The position numbers were made by a program, and so were the translations under genes. From CALJIC01 sp039805565 (GTDB taxonomy: Bacteria > Chloroflexota > Chloroflexia > Chloroflexales > Roseiflexaceae): a stretch of DNA of 10,276 nucleotides. Shown here piece after piece: positions 1 through 5,800 of the stretch (the first letter of the stretch is position 1; each line of letters begins with the position of its first letter). The DNA lies in assembly GCA_039805565.1 (NCBI GenBank), contig JBDLTZ010000244.1, forward strand, positions 1-10,276. The letters are read 5' to 3'. The notes beneath the pieces were generated by a model. It saw only the letters and a program-made list of their open reading frames with translations. It did not search any database and was not told the DNA's origin.

Positions 1-158
1 ACTACCCGGCCGCGCTGCTTGTGCTCGGCGGGGCCGACCCGCACGGGCTGCCGGCCGAGATCGCTTGGGCGGCGCCGCTCGTGGCTGCGCTGTTCTTCAG
101 TGTGGCGCTGGCCTTCTGGCACTTCGGCGTCACCAAGTACCAGAGCACCGGCTCATAG
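1..158 (+). CDS. ABC-2 type transporter permease, C-terminal fragment (5' end outside window)
   Basis: An open frame enters from the left edge (first full codon at position 3) and stops at TAG 156-158, giving 51 residues and no start. It reads YPAALLVLGG..., then a short polar stretch (ADPHGLPAEI), then a hydrophobic helix (roughly AAPLVAALFFSVALAFW), and ends FWHFGVTKYQSTGS. A last membrane helix followed by a W-x-F-G-V-x-x-Y-x-S-T-G-S tail is the usual ending of permeases in the uncharacterised ABC-2 type export systems (COG3694/COG4587-like). These work in pairs with a partner permease and an ATPase, and the substrate is generally unknown. The rest of the gene, and probably the partners, lie left of the window. 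The gene converges on the leftward aspartate kinase gene. The call rests on a short tail only. Confidence 0.6.
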   Translation, partial: YPAALLVLGGADPHGLPAEIAWAAPLVAALFFSVALAFWHFGVTKYQSTGS

Positions 159-311
159 CGGCGCCCGCGCCCGCACGGTGCTCCGCGGCCCGGCGTGTTA
201 TACCCGCCATCCGCCGAGGCACGCGCTGCTTGATGACGTTGTGGAGCGCTTCCCAGGCCACGCTGTGCAGCCTCCCCTTCACCTACAGCTCGGTGCACAC
301 GTCGGGCCGGT

Positions 312-350
312 AGCGTGCCCGCCGTGCGGCGGCGTGCGTGGGGACACGCT
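312..350. terminator. compound stem-loop between convergent genes, possible terminator
   Basis: AGCGTGCCC (312-320) can pair with GGG-A-CACGCT (341-350) through 9 base pairs with one bulged A, enclosing a small GCCG/CGGC hairpin (321-330). It lies in the 267-bp gap between the rightward permease end (158) and the leftward aspartate kinase stop (426), where a two-way terminator is expected. No U-rich tract follows on either strand, so this is at best a non-canonical terminator. Nothing else in 159-425 looks like a gene. Confidence 0.3.
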
Positions 351-425
351 GAACACACGAACGTGCGGCAGCTTATTGGGGCAACGAGTCCAGTGACCCG
401 CTGAGTGGAGGTAGTGTGCGGAGGG

Positions 426-1832
426 CTACGCTAGCCCGAGCTCTCGGTGCAGGGCCCGCACTACCCGCGTCACCTCGGCCTCGGGGACGATGAAGGAGAT
501 GTGGTACGAGTCCACCCCCTGGGCCAGCGTGAGGATGTGGCAGCCGGCGTTCCCCAGCGCGGCCAGCGTGCGCGCAGCCAGCGTGTTGCCGCTTGGCGCG
601 CTCACTACCGCCACCAGCGCCACGGGACCGGAGGGGGCCACCAGGCGCACAGCGCTGTCGGAGAGCTCGCGATCGAAGATATCCGTGAGGCACTCGCGCA
701 CAAAGGCGTCATCGCTCGCGCGCACGCCCACTGTCAGGCTGCGCTCGGTGAAGCTCTGCGCAAAGCTCAGGATCTCGATGCGCGTCTCGGCCAGGCGCGC
801 GAGCGCGCGCGCGGCCAGCTCGGGCGTCCACGCATCGGCCGCGCTTGTGCCGGTGGCCGCCACGCTGACGAGGCTGAAACCGGGCGCGGAGATGATCGCC
901 CGCGCCGCGTGGCCGGTAGGCTGCGGCTCCGACACGACGCGCGTGCCGGGCTGGGAGGGGCGCGCGACGTTGCGGATTCGGAGCGGGATTCCTAGCTCGG
1001 CCAGCGGCGTGAGCGTGCGCGGGTGTAGCACCTCGGCGCCCAGCATGGCGATCTCGGCCGCCTCGGCGTACGAGAGCTCGGGCAGCGAGCGTGCCTCGGC
1101 CACGATCTTCGGGTCGGCCGTGAGGATGCCATCCACATCGGTCCAGAAGGTCACCTCGTCGGCCTCGACCGCGGCGCCGATGATGGTGGCCGAGTAGTCC
1201 CCCCCGCCGCGCCCGAGGGTGGTGGCGACCCCGGCCTTGGTGGCGCCGATGTAGCCGGTGATGACCGGCACGATGCGCGACTGGAGCAGCGGGCGGAGGC
1301 GGGACCGGGCGCGCTCGAGCGTCTCAGCCATGAGCGGGCTGGCGTTGCCGAAGTGGTCGTCGGTGACGATCAGCTCTGAGGCGTCGATCATCTGGGCCGC
1401 CACGCCGCTCTGGCGTAGCGCCACGGCCAGCAGGTGGGCGACGAAGCGCTCGCCGAGCACCGCCACGGCGTCGATGCTGCGCGGCGAGTACTCGCCCAGG
1501 GTGGCGATCGAGCGTGTGATTCGGTCGTAGGTCTTGAGGAGCTCGGCCCACTCGCGGTAGAGCGTCTCGCGCTCCCAGTCGTCGGCCACGAGCTTCTCGG
1601 CCAGGGTGCGGTGGCGGCCCCACAGGTCGCGCCGGGCATCCTCGGCGGCGGCGAGGTCCCCGCGTGAGGCGGCGCGGGCGGCGCCGATCAGAGCATCGGT
1701 AATGCCGGTGAGCGCGGTGCAGATCACCGCTGCCGGTCCCTCCTCCGCGGTGGCTTTGACGATCCGCAGTGTCTCGCGCAGCCGGATAACCTCGCTCACC
1801 GCCGCCGCACCGAACTTCATCACGCTGACCAC
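426..1832 (-). CDS. aspartate kinase, monofunctional, two C-terminal ACT domains, altered glycine loop
   Basis: It phosphorylates L-aspartate with ATP, the first step toward lysine, threonine and methionine, in the cytosol. From the GTG start chosen here (1830-1832) the protein has 468 residues, normal for the family. Amino-acid kinase motifs visible are GER (about 127-129), VPVITGYIGA (188-197), TLGRGGGDYSA (205-215), WTDVDGI (230-236), LSYAEAAE (253-260) and VLHPRT (268-273). Two ACT domains follow (about 314-397 and 403-466), ending AQG-x-DSYHISFIV, so allosteric feedback is likely. The N-terminal motif is odd: KFGAAAV (6-12) where the family has KFGG(T/S)SV. GRGGSD also reads GRGGGD. The frame stays open upstream to 1901, but a promoter at 1880-1908 would place the RNA start inside that extension, so it is probably untranslated. 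GGGG sits 6 nt before the GTG. ATG 1818-1820 is the alternative start. It lies 117 bp after metF. I leave the symbol blank because lysC, thrA and ask forms cannot be told apart here. Confidence 0.88.
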   Translation of the reverse strand: MVSVMKFGAAAVSEVIRLRETLRIVKATAEEGPAAVICTALTGITDALIGAARAASRGDLAAAEDARRDLWGRHRTLAEKLVADDWERETLYREWAELLKTYDRITRSIATLGEYSPRSIDAVAVLGERFVAHLLAVALRQSGVAAQMIDASELIVTDDHFGNASPLMAETLERARSRLRPLLQSRIVPVITGYIGATKAGVATTLGRGGGDYSATIIGAAVEADEVTFWTDVDGILTADPKIVAEARSLPELSYAEAAEIAMLGAEVLHPRTLTPLAELGIPLRIRNVARPSQPGTRVVSEPQPTGHAARAIISAPGFSLVSVAATGTSAADAWTPELAARALARLAETRIEILSFAQSFTERSLTVGVRASDDAFVRECLTDIFDRELSDSAVRLVAPSGPVALVAVVSAPSGNTLAARTLAALGNAGCHILTLAQGVDSYHISFIVPEAEVTRVVRALHRELGLA

Positions 1833-1879
1833 TGCACACCCCGATCCGGAATCAGCCTCACAGAACATCTGCTCGACAC

Positions 1880-1908
1880 AGTATACGATCGCCTGGCCCA
1901 CGCGTCAT
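1880..1908 (-). promoter_or_regulatory. sigma-70-type promoter for aspartate kinase
   Basis: Read leftward, ATGACG (1908-1903, TGAC core matching TTGACA) is followed after exactly 17 bp by TATACT (1885-1880, 5 of 6 to TATAAT). The predicted RNA start is near 1873, giving about 40 nt of leader before the GTG at 1832. This argues against translation from the in-frame codons at 1901 or 1868. The perfect palindrome TTGTACAA (1908-1915) touches the -35 box in an AT-rich island and could be an operator. Confidence 0.5.
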
Positions 1909-1949
1909 TGTACAAATATGCTGAACTCGCTCGTGCCTTTTGCTGCGGG

Positions 1950-2867
1950 CTACTCGCCGGGCGGAATGGGCGGCCGGGGCAGCAGCCCGGCGAGTTTGAC
2001 CACCCGTGGGATGGCCTTGGTCCAGCCGACGGACATCAGGTGAACGCCACGCACCCCCTCCACCGCCAGCAGCTCCTTCGTCAGGTCGGCGGCCACGGCG
2101 ATCCCCTCGGCCTCCGGGTCGGCGGCTCGCTCCATGCGCTCCACCACCCACTCCGGCACGCGCGAGCCAGGCAGGTGATCGCGTAGGAAGCGGGCCGACG
2201 CGGCCGATTTGATCACCATGATTCCAGCCAGAATGTGAGCCTGCTGGTGCAGCCCGGCGGCGCGGGCGTCGGCCATCCACTGCTTGAAGCGCTCCACGTC
2301 GAAGATGATCTGCGTCTGGATGAACTCCGCGCCGAACTGGATCTTGCGCTCCAGGCGGGCCACCTTCTCGACATTCGGGTTGGCCACGCCGCCGATGAAG
2401 AAGCGCGGCGTCTCGCTGAGGGCTACCCCCGATTGGAAGGTGCCCTCGTCACGCATGGTGCGCAGCATCTTGATCAGCTGGAACGAGTTCAGGTCCAGCA
2501 CGTTCTTCGCGTCCGGGTGGTCGCCGATCTTCGGGTGGTCGCCCGTCATCGCCAGGAAGTTTGTGATGCCGCACGCGGCCCCGCTCAGGGCATCGGCCTG
2601 GAGGGCGATGCGGTTGCGGTGCTGGCAGGTCATCTGGACCACCGGCTCGATACCGAGCTGGCGCAGGACGATGCCGGCGCCAAGGGCGGACATGCGCCCC
2701 AGACCGCGCTGGTTGTCGGTGAGGTTGATGGCATCGACCGAGGCGCGCAGGCCGCCGGCGAGCTTCTCGAGCGCCGCGCGCCCCGCGCCGCGCGGCGGGG
2801 CGATCTCCCCGGTGACGACAATCTGGCCGGCCGCGAGGCGGCGCTGGAACTCGCTGTAGGTGGGCAT
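1950..2867 (-). CDS. metF: methylenetetrahydrofolate reductase
   Basis: It reduces 5,10-methylene-THF to 5-methyl-THF, the methyl donor for methionine synthesis, and is a cytosolic flavoprotein with a TIM-barrel fold. The protein has 305 residues from ATG 2865-2867, close to the usual 290-310. Visible family features are VTGEIAPPRG near residue 20 (the Glu equivalent to the FEFFPP motif), INLTDNQRG, MTCQHRNRIALQADAL, FLAMTGDHP, AGAxFIQTQ-type sequence (FGAEFIQTQIIFDVERF) and ILAGIMVIKSA. The DNQ...MTC.RNR...TGDHP style resembles the form found in acetogens and Chloroflexota rather than E. coli MetF. That form can pair with a zinc protein, MetV, but none is present in the window. The frame is open upstream to a TTG at 2912, but MPTYSEF with a purine-rich GAAAGA just upstream is the better start. 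The aspartate kinase follows 117 bp downstream, so both genes serve methionine supply. Confidence 0.9.
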   Translation of the reverse strand: MPTYSEFQRRLAAGQIVVTGEIAPPRGAGRAALEKLAGGLRASVDAINLTDNQRGLGRMSALGAGIVLRQLGIEPVVQMTCQHRNRIALQADALSGAACGITNFLAMTGDHPKIGDHPDAKNVLDLNSFQLIKMLRTMRDEGTFQSGVALSETPRFFIGGVANPNVEKVARLERKIQFGAEFIQTQIIFDVERFKQWMADARAAGLHQQAHILAGIMVIKSAASARFLRDHLPGSRVPEWVVERMERAADPEAEGIAVAADLTKELLAVEGVRGVHLMSVGWTKAIPRVVKLAGLLPRPPIPPGE

Positions 2868-2943
2868 GGGTCTTTCAGATAACGCTAGGGCAACAGATGA
2901 TTCGAGCCTCAACGCACGCCTGCTGCGACGAATACTGCGAGGG

Positions 2944-2952
2944 ATTGTAACA
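2944..2952 (-). promoter_or_regulatory. extended -10 promoter for metF
   Basis: Read leftward the site is TGTTACAAT: an extended TGn followed by TACAAT (5 of 6 to TATAAT). No convincing -35 box lies 16-18 bp upstream, which is tolerable for an extended -10. It sits downstream of the hairpin at 2971-3005 and about 75 bp before the metF ATG. It therefore fits a fresh start of transcription after the aldo/keto reductase gene. Confidence 0.4.
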
Positions 2953-2970
2953 GATTATGAATGCGCGCAG

Positions 2971-3005
2971 CAGCGCCCCCTCTCACACGGTGGGAGGGGG
3001 CGCTG
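2971..3005 (-). terminator. 12-bp GC-rich hairpin after the aldo/keto reductase gene
   Basis: CAGCGCCCCCTC (2971-2982) pairs perfectly with GAGGGGGCGCTG (2994-3005). The inner bases can add three more pairs and a G-U around an ACG loop. It lies 25 bp beyond the aldo/keto reductase stop (3031) and upstream of the metF promoter candidate. No U-tract follows in the leftward direction, so it may be a U-less terminator or an mRNA 3'-end stabiliser. Confidence 0.5.
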
Positions 3006-3030
3006 CCACAAGCTTCGGGCTTGGATGCCG

Positions 3031-3888
3031 TCAAGTGAACAGCGGCGCCATCTCCTCCTCGCGGACCAGGGCCTGCATCTCCTCGTCCGACGGGCGGCCA
3101 GCGAAGCGGGTGGCGGCGTCGAAGACCTTCGGCAGGACGGTGATGTCGCCGACGGTGTTGAGGAACACCTGCGGGTTGCCGAGCACCCAGTGGGCGGCTT
3201 TGTCGATCGAGGGCTGGTCCTCGAGCGGGGCGTACCAGGTGGCGCGGCTGCGGTCCCGCTCGCCCCACGGCGCCTGCGTGATCGATTTGATCGTCTGCAC
3301 GGCCACGTTGCGCTGGGCGCACAGCTCGAACAGTGCGGTCACGTCCGCGGCGTAGTCCGGGTTCTGCATCAGGATGTAGCTGTAGGGCAGCAGCACGGAG
3401 TCAAAGTCGAACCGCTCGAGCGCGCGCTTGTGCTGGTGGGCGACGGTGACGCCGTGCCCGGTGACGCCGATGAAGCGCACCAGGCCCTGCTCGCGCGCCT
3501 CGACGGCCGCTTCGAGCGCGCCGCCGGGGCCGAGCGCCTGGTCCCACTCCTGTGGGTCCACCAGGTTGTGCAGCTGGATGAGGTCGAAGCTGCTCACCTT
3601 GAGCCGGTCGAGCGAGCGGTGGATCTCGTCGCGCGCCTTCTGGTAGCTGCGCTCGCCGGTCTTGGTGGCCAGGAAGAAGGTCTTGCGGTGCTCGGCCATC
3701 CACGGGCCGATGCGGTCCTCGGAGGCGCCGTAGCTGGCGGCGGTGTCGATGTGGTTGACGCCGTGGCTGAGAAGTAGCTCGAGCGTGCGGTCAGCTTCGG
3801 CCTGTGTGACCTGGCCGAGCGCGGCGGCGCCGAAGATCGTGCGGGTGCTGCTATGGCCGGTACGGCCGAACGGCATTGTCGGAATCAC
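3031..3888 (-). CDS. aldo/keto reductase family oxidoreductase
   Basis: A cytosolic, probably NADPH-dependent reductase of carbonyl compounds; the substrate cannot be read from sequence. It has 285 residues with the AKR catalytic tetrad in place: Asp48 and Tyr53 in HIDTAASYG, Lys76 in LATKTGE and His107 in LIQLHN. Other AKR-like segments are the N-terminal FGRTGHSSTRTIFGAAAL and LVRFIGVTGHG. The C-terminal part holds the cofactor-loop region (VGDITVLPKVFDAATRF). The start is GTG 3886-3888, because AAGGAG (3900-3895) sits 6 nt before it. The ATG four codons further in would be too far from that site. It begins 28 bp after the alpha/beta hydrolase stop, so the two are probably co-transcribed, although nothing in sequence shows a shared pathway. 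Confidence 0.9.
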   Translation of the reverse strand: MIPTMPFGRTGHSSTRTIFGAAALGQVTQAEADRTLELLLSHGVNHIDTAASYGASEDRIGPWMAEHRKTFFLATKTGERSYQKARDEIHRSLDRLKVSSFDLIQLHNLVDPQEWDQALGPGGALEAAVEAREQGLVRFIGVTGHGVTVAHQHKRALERFDFDSVLLPYSYILMQNPDYAADVTALFELCAQRNVAVQTIKSITQAPWGERDRSRATWYAPLEDQPSIDKAAHWVLGNPQVFLNTVGDITVLPKVFDAATRFAGRPSDEEMQALVREEEMAPLFT

Positions 3889-3894
3889 AGCGGG

Positions 3895-3900
3895 CTCCTT
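3895..3900 (-). promoter_or_regulatory. ribosome binding site that fixes the aldo/keto reductase start
   Basis: A leftward AAGGAG lies 6 nt before GTG 3888-3886, the standard spacing. It selects the GTG over the in-frame ATG at 3876-3874. It lies inside the 28-bp gap after the hydrolase gene. Confidence 0.7.
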
Positions 3901-3916
3901 TCGCCTTGGGGAGCTA

Positions 3917-4822
3917 TCAGGACACTGCTATGATACCACTGTTTGCGGCCAGTAGGGCCACAACCTCCTCGGGACGCTCCTGGTGGGGCAGATGGCCGCA
4001 GCGCGCCAGCGTGACTATCCGCGCGTTGGGGAGGAGCCGCGCCACGTCCTCGGCGCCCGCGCGGTCGGCGATGTGGTCGCTATCGCCCCAGACGAGCAGG
4101 GTAGGGGTCTTGAGGCCGACGAGGCGCTGCCGCAGCTCTGGGGCGCGGAAAGCACGCTCGGCGACGAGCCAGCGCAGGGCGGAGAGGTAGGCGCGCCGCT
4201 GGCCGTCGCTCCAGACACGCGCCCAGACGCGCTCGCGTAGGAAGGCGCGGTCCTGCTCGGGGAGCGCGTCGAGGTTGTGGTAGTAGGGGCGCAGCGTCTC
4301 GTAGGACGCGTCCTGTGAGCCGCGCAGGCTGGTGTACATCGCCTCGCCGAGCACTGGGGTGAGGAACGGCAACAGTTGGGCCGGGGGGCTCCCCGGCCTC
4401 ACGGGCAGCGCCCCGCCGAGCAGCGCGAGCTGTGCGGTCATATCCGGCCAGGCCAGCGCGAAGCGCTGGACCACCGCAGCCCCAAGTGAGCTGCCGGCCA
4501 GCGTCGTGCGCTTGATGTGCAGGGCCGAGAGCAGGGCAGCCAGTGCGCGGGCGAAGAAGGCGATCGTGTAGGCGGTGCGCGGGCGGTCGCTTCGGCCGAA
4601 GCCGGGTAGGTCAGGCGCGATCACGCGGTAGGTGCGGGCAAGCGGCTCGATCACGTGGCGCCAGGTATCAGCTTCGTCGCCAAGACCGTGGACGAGTAGC
4701 AGCGGCGGGGCGTCGTGGGCGCCGGCCTCGTAGTAGTGCAGGCGCACGCCACCGGGGAGCGTGAGGGAGCGGGCGAAGGGTTGGAGTGCCGCCGGGATGT
4801 GGAAAGTGTCAGCTCTGCTCAT
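3917..4822 (-). CDS. alpha/beta hydrolase (GSSLG serine hydrolase)
   Basis: A soluble alpha/beta-fold hydrolase of 301 residues from ATG 4820-4822; the substrate is unknown (an ester, lactone, haloalkane or C-C bond are all possible). Visible features are the LLLVHGLGDEADTW oxyanion region (HG at 45-46), IAPDLPGFGRSDRP (68-81), the nucleophile elbow GSSLG (Ser112), a cap-like insert (about 140-235), LLVWGDSDHIAD (likely acid Asp249), and CGHLPHQERPEEV (catalytic His277). The triad is complete. AAGGAGG lies directly upstream with a short 3-nt gap to the ATG. The reading frame is open much further upstream (to 5092), but that extension crosses a terminator and a structured intergenic region and does not resemble protein. 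No signal peptide is evident. The aldo/keto reductase follows 28 bp downstream. Confidence 0.88.
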   Translation of the reverse strand: MSRADTFHIPAALQPFARSLTLPGGVRLHYYEAGAHDAPPLLLVHGLGDEADTWRHVIEPLARTYRVIAPDLPGFGRSDRPRTAYTIAFFARALAALLSALHIKRTTLAGSSLGAAVVQRFALAWPDMTAQLALLGGALPVRPGSPPAQLLPFLTPVLGEAMYTSLRGSQDASYETLRPYYHNLDALPEQDRAFLRERVWARVWSDGQRRAYLSALRWLVAERAFRAPELRQRLVGLKTPTLLVWGDSDHIADRAGAEDVARLLPNARIVTLARCGHLPHQERPEEVVALLAANSGIIAVS

Positions 4823-4866
4823 ATGCCTCCTTCTGGCCGGCGACTGGCGACCGGCGAGGGAGTCAG

Positions 4867-4875
4867 ATAGTACCA
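4867..4875 (-). promoter_or_regulatory. extended -10 promoter candidate for the hydrolase gene
   Basis: Read leftward the site is TGGTACTAT: TGn plus TACTAT (4 of 6 to TATAAT), about 45 bp before the hydrolase ATG and just downstream of the terminator at 4891-4918. A TTATTG lies 17 bp upstream and matches the -35 consensus poorly. It is weak, but it is placed where a promoter insulated from upstream transcription would be. Confidence 0.3.
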
Positions 4876-4890
4876 CAGCTGGTGCGGGGC

Positions 4891-4918
4891 AATAAAAAAT
4901 CCTGGCATTCTCGCCAGG
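4891..4918 (-). terminator. intrinsic terminator, leftward
   Basis: CCTGGC (4901-4906) and GCCAGG (4913-4918) form a perfect 6-bp stem with a 6-nt loop. In the leftward RNA this is followed by A and then six U (4899-4894). It is the only textbook rho-independent terminator in the window, and no protein gene ends upstream of it. It must therefore end either an RNA made from 4919-5100 or read-through, or serve as an attenuator before the hydrolase gene. Confidence 0.65.
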
Positions 4919-5087
4919 GTGGGGATTGTATAGATTCGGACAGATGCGGCGGCACACTGCGCTGCGTAGCAACGTGCTGGTTGAGATGTGGCGCTGTTGC
5001 TTGCGAAACGGGCAACAATAGTGATGTGACGCTAGGATGGATTGTGCTGGGATGGTTTCGCAATCAGAGTGTGCCGGCGCATCAGAC
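4891..5087 (-). ncRNA. candidate structured small RNA or regulated leader, not recognised
   Basis: If transcription starts about 7 nt past the -10 at 5094-5099, the RNA begins near 5087 and ends at the terminator U-tract near 4894, about 195 nt. Outer helix: the 5' arm 5085-5069 pairs with the 3' arm 4957-4941 at 15 of 17 positions. Inner helix: TTGCGAAAC (5063-5055) pairs perfectly with GTTTCGCAA (5009-5001), and its 45-nt interior can add ACAAT/ATTGT. Between the inner and outer 3' arms a further GCAAC/GTTGC helix is possible, giving a three-way junction. About 20 nt after the outer helix comes an intrinsic terminator. I checked by eye for T-box, SAM, TPP, FMN and cobalamin core motifs and saw none. 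6S-like RNA is not excluded. Because the hydrolase gene lies just beyond the terminator, an attenuated leader is an equal possibility. The inverted repeats could instead be protein-binding sites or a miniature element. Confidence 0.35.
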
Positions 5088-5092
5088 AGCAC

Positions 5093-5102
5093 TATAATAA
5101 CA
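5093..5102. promoter_or_regulatory. overlapping divergent -10 elements
   Basis: Rightward, TATAAT (5093-5098) is a perfect -10. Leftward, TGTTATTAT (5102-5094) is an extended -10 with TATTAT (5 of 6). The two share most of their bases. Neither has a strong -35. The leftward start would fall at the 5' arm of the inverted repeat at 5069-5085, while the rightward start would lie about 150 nt before the small membrane-protein gene. Confidence 0.4.
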
Positions 5103-5194
5103 GGGAAGTGAGAGTGAGGCTATCACACAAGGGTCACGAGCAGTAGGTAACAACAGGGCTAGAAATAACCTCGCCTGAAGTACTGGTGTTGGTG

Positions 5195-5224
5195 TTGTTT
5201 GTGCTGGTTAAATTATGGTATTAT
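5195..5224 (+). promoter_or_regulatory. promoter for the small membrane-protein gene
   Basis: TTGTTT (5195-5200) is followed after 18 bp by TATTAT (5219-5224). A TG at 5216-5217 makes an extended -10 (TGGTATTAT). Predicted transcription starts near 5231, about 26 nt before the ATG, in a distinctly AT-rich stretch for this window. Confidence 0.5.
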
Positions 5225-5256
5225 GTATCAACAAATACTCTCATCGGAGGCTCTCT

Positions 5257-5691
5257 ATGACGCGGCAGTTGTTTGCACTGCTTGACAAGGTCTACGATCG
5301 CGCGCCCCTCGGCGCAAGCCTACGCTACGTGCATCTCTCGGCGCCGCCGCAGTGGGCGCTCGAGACAGCCAGCACCCTCGTCGCATCGTGGACGGCGGCG
5401 GAGCAGCAGAAGTACCGAGCCCAGCTCGCCGGGCTCGCGGGGCACCTCGCGGTGCTGCACTCCCGCTGGGTGGTCGCTGCGGCGCTTGCTCTGATGCTGG
5501 GGTTCACCGTGGTGATCGCCGCGATGACCGGCGGCCAGCTCAACGAGGCGAATGACGGCGTGCTCACGGCCGTGCTCACTGCGATCCTGCTGCCGCCGTT
5601 CACGATCTGCCATGGCATCGCGCGGGACTATGCCGCAGCCCAGGCGCTCCTGACGGTGTGCGGGGTGACCCTGCGGGCGCAGCCCCGATAG
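5257..5691 (+). CDS. small protein with two predicted membrane helices, function unknown
   Basis: A 144-residue protein I do not recognise. The start is ATG 5257-5259 because GGAGG (5246-5250) lies 6 nt upstream; an in-frame ATG at 5215 precedes the likely RNA start and is rejected. The first 70 residues are soluble and include a mixed-charge helix-like stretch around WTAAEQQKYRAQLAGLAGHLA. Residues 71-90 (WVVAAALALMLGFTVVIAAM) form a clear membrane helix. A polar loop (TGGQLNEANDG) is followed by a second hydrophobic segment at about 102-120 (VLTAVLTAILLPPFTICHG), then a short tail ending RAQPR. No catalytic motif is visible. It has its own promoter and stands 109 bp before the GlsB-like gene on the same strand. 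Coding is supported by the ribosome binding site and codon bias. Confidence 0.7.
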   Translation: MTRQLFALLDKVYDRAPLGASLRYVHLSAPPQWALETASTLVASWTAAEQQKYRAQLAGLAGHLAVLHSRWVVAAALALMLGFTVVIAAMTGGQLNEANDGVLTAVLTAILLPPFTICHGIARDYAAAQALLTVCGVTLRAQPR

Positions 5692-5734
5692 CCCAATACG
5701 CTGTGGCACGGAGGTTGCTTTTACCCCGGCATAC

Positions 5735-5751
5735 CCTCGAAATGTTCGAGG
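5735..5751. promoter_or_regulatory. palindrome/hairpin upstream of the GlsB-like gene
   Basis: CCTCGAA (5735-5741) and TTCGAGG (5745-5751) are perfect inverted repeats around ATG (5742-5744), 49 bp before the GlsB-like start. It could be an operator or a 5'-leader hairpin. It resembles LexA boxes (TCGAAC-N4-GTTCGA) but the centre is three bases shorter, so I do not call it one. No clear -35/-10 pair was found in 5692-5800. Confidence 0.35.
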
Positions 5752-5800
5752 CGATCCCCCACCAGCGTGGACGGGTCGATGTCAAGGGGAGGCAACACTC

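Noticed and set aside
447..1197. Rightward open frames antisense to the aspartate kinase
   Set aside because: They are high-GC shadows of a clearly conserved gene, with no ribosome binding site or recognisable protein.
2868..2912. TTG start 15 codons upstream for MetF
   Set aside because: The added residues are not family-like and no ribosome binding site was seen; MPTYSEF is the usual kind of MetF start.
4823..5092. 90-residue N-terminal extension of the alpha/beta hydrolase
   Set aside because: It crosses an intrinsic terminator, promoter elements and an inverted repeat, and does not read like protein. The ATG at 4822 has AAGGAGG directly upstream.
5661..5687. Hairpin CGGGG...CTGCG-GG-CGCAG-CCCCG as terminator of the small membrane-protein gene
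   Set aside because: It lies inside the coding sequence before the stop codon and is not followed by a U-tract; GC-rich coding sequence easily gives such stems.
5738..5748. LexA/SOS box
   Set aside because: The half-sites are separated by three bases, not the N4 between GAAC/GTTC half-sites, so spacing is wrong.
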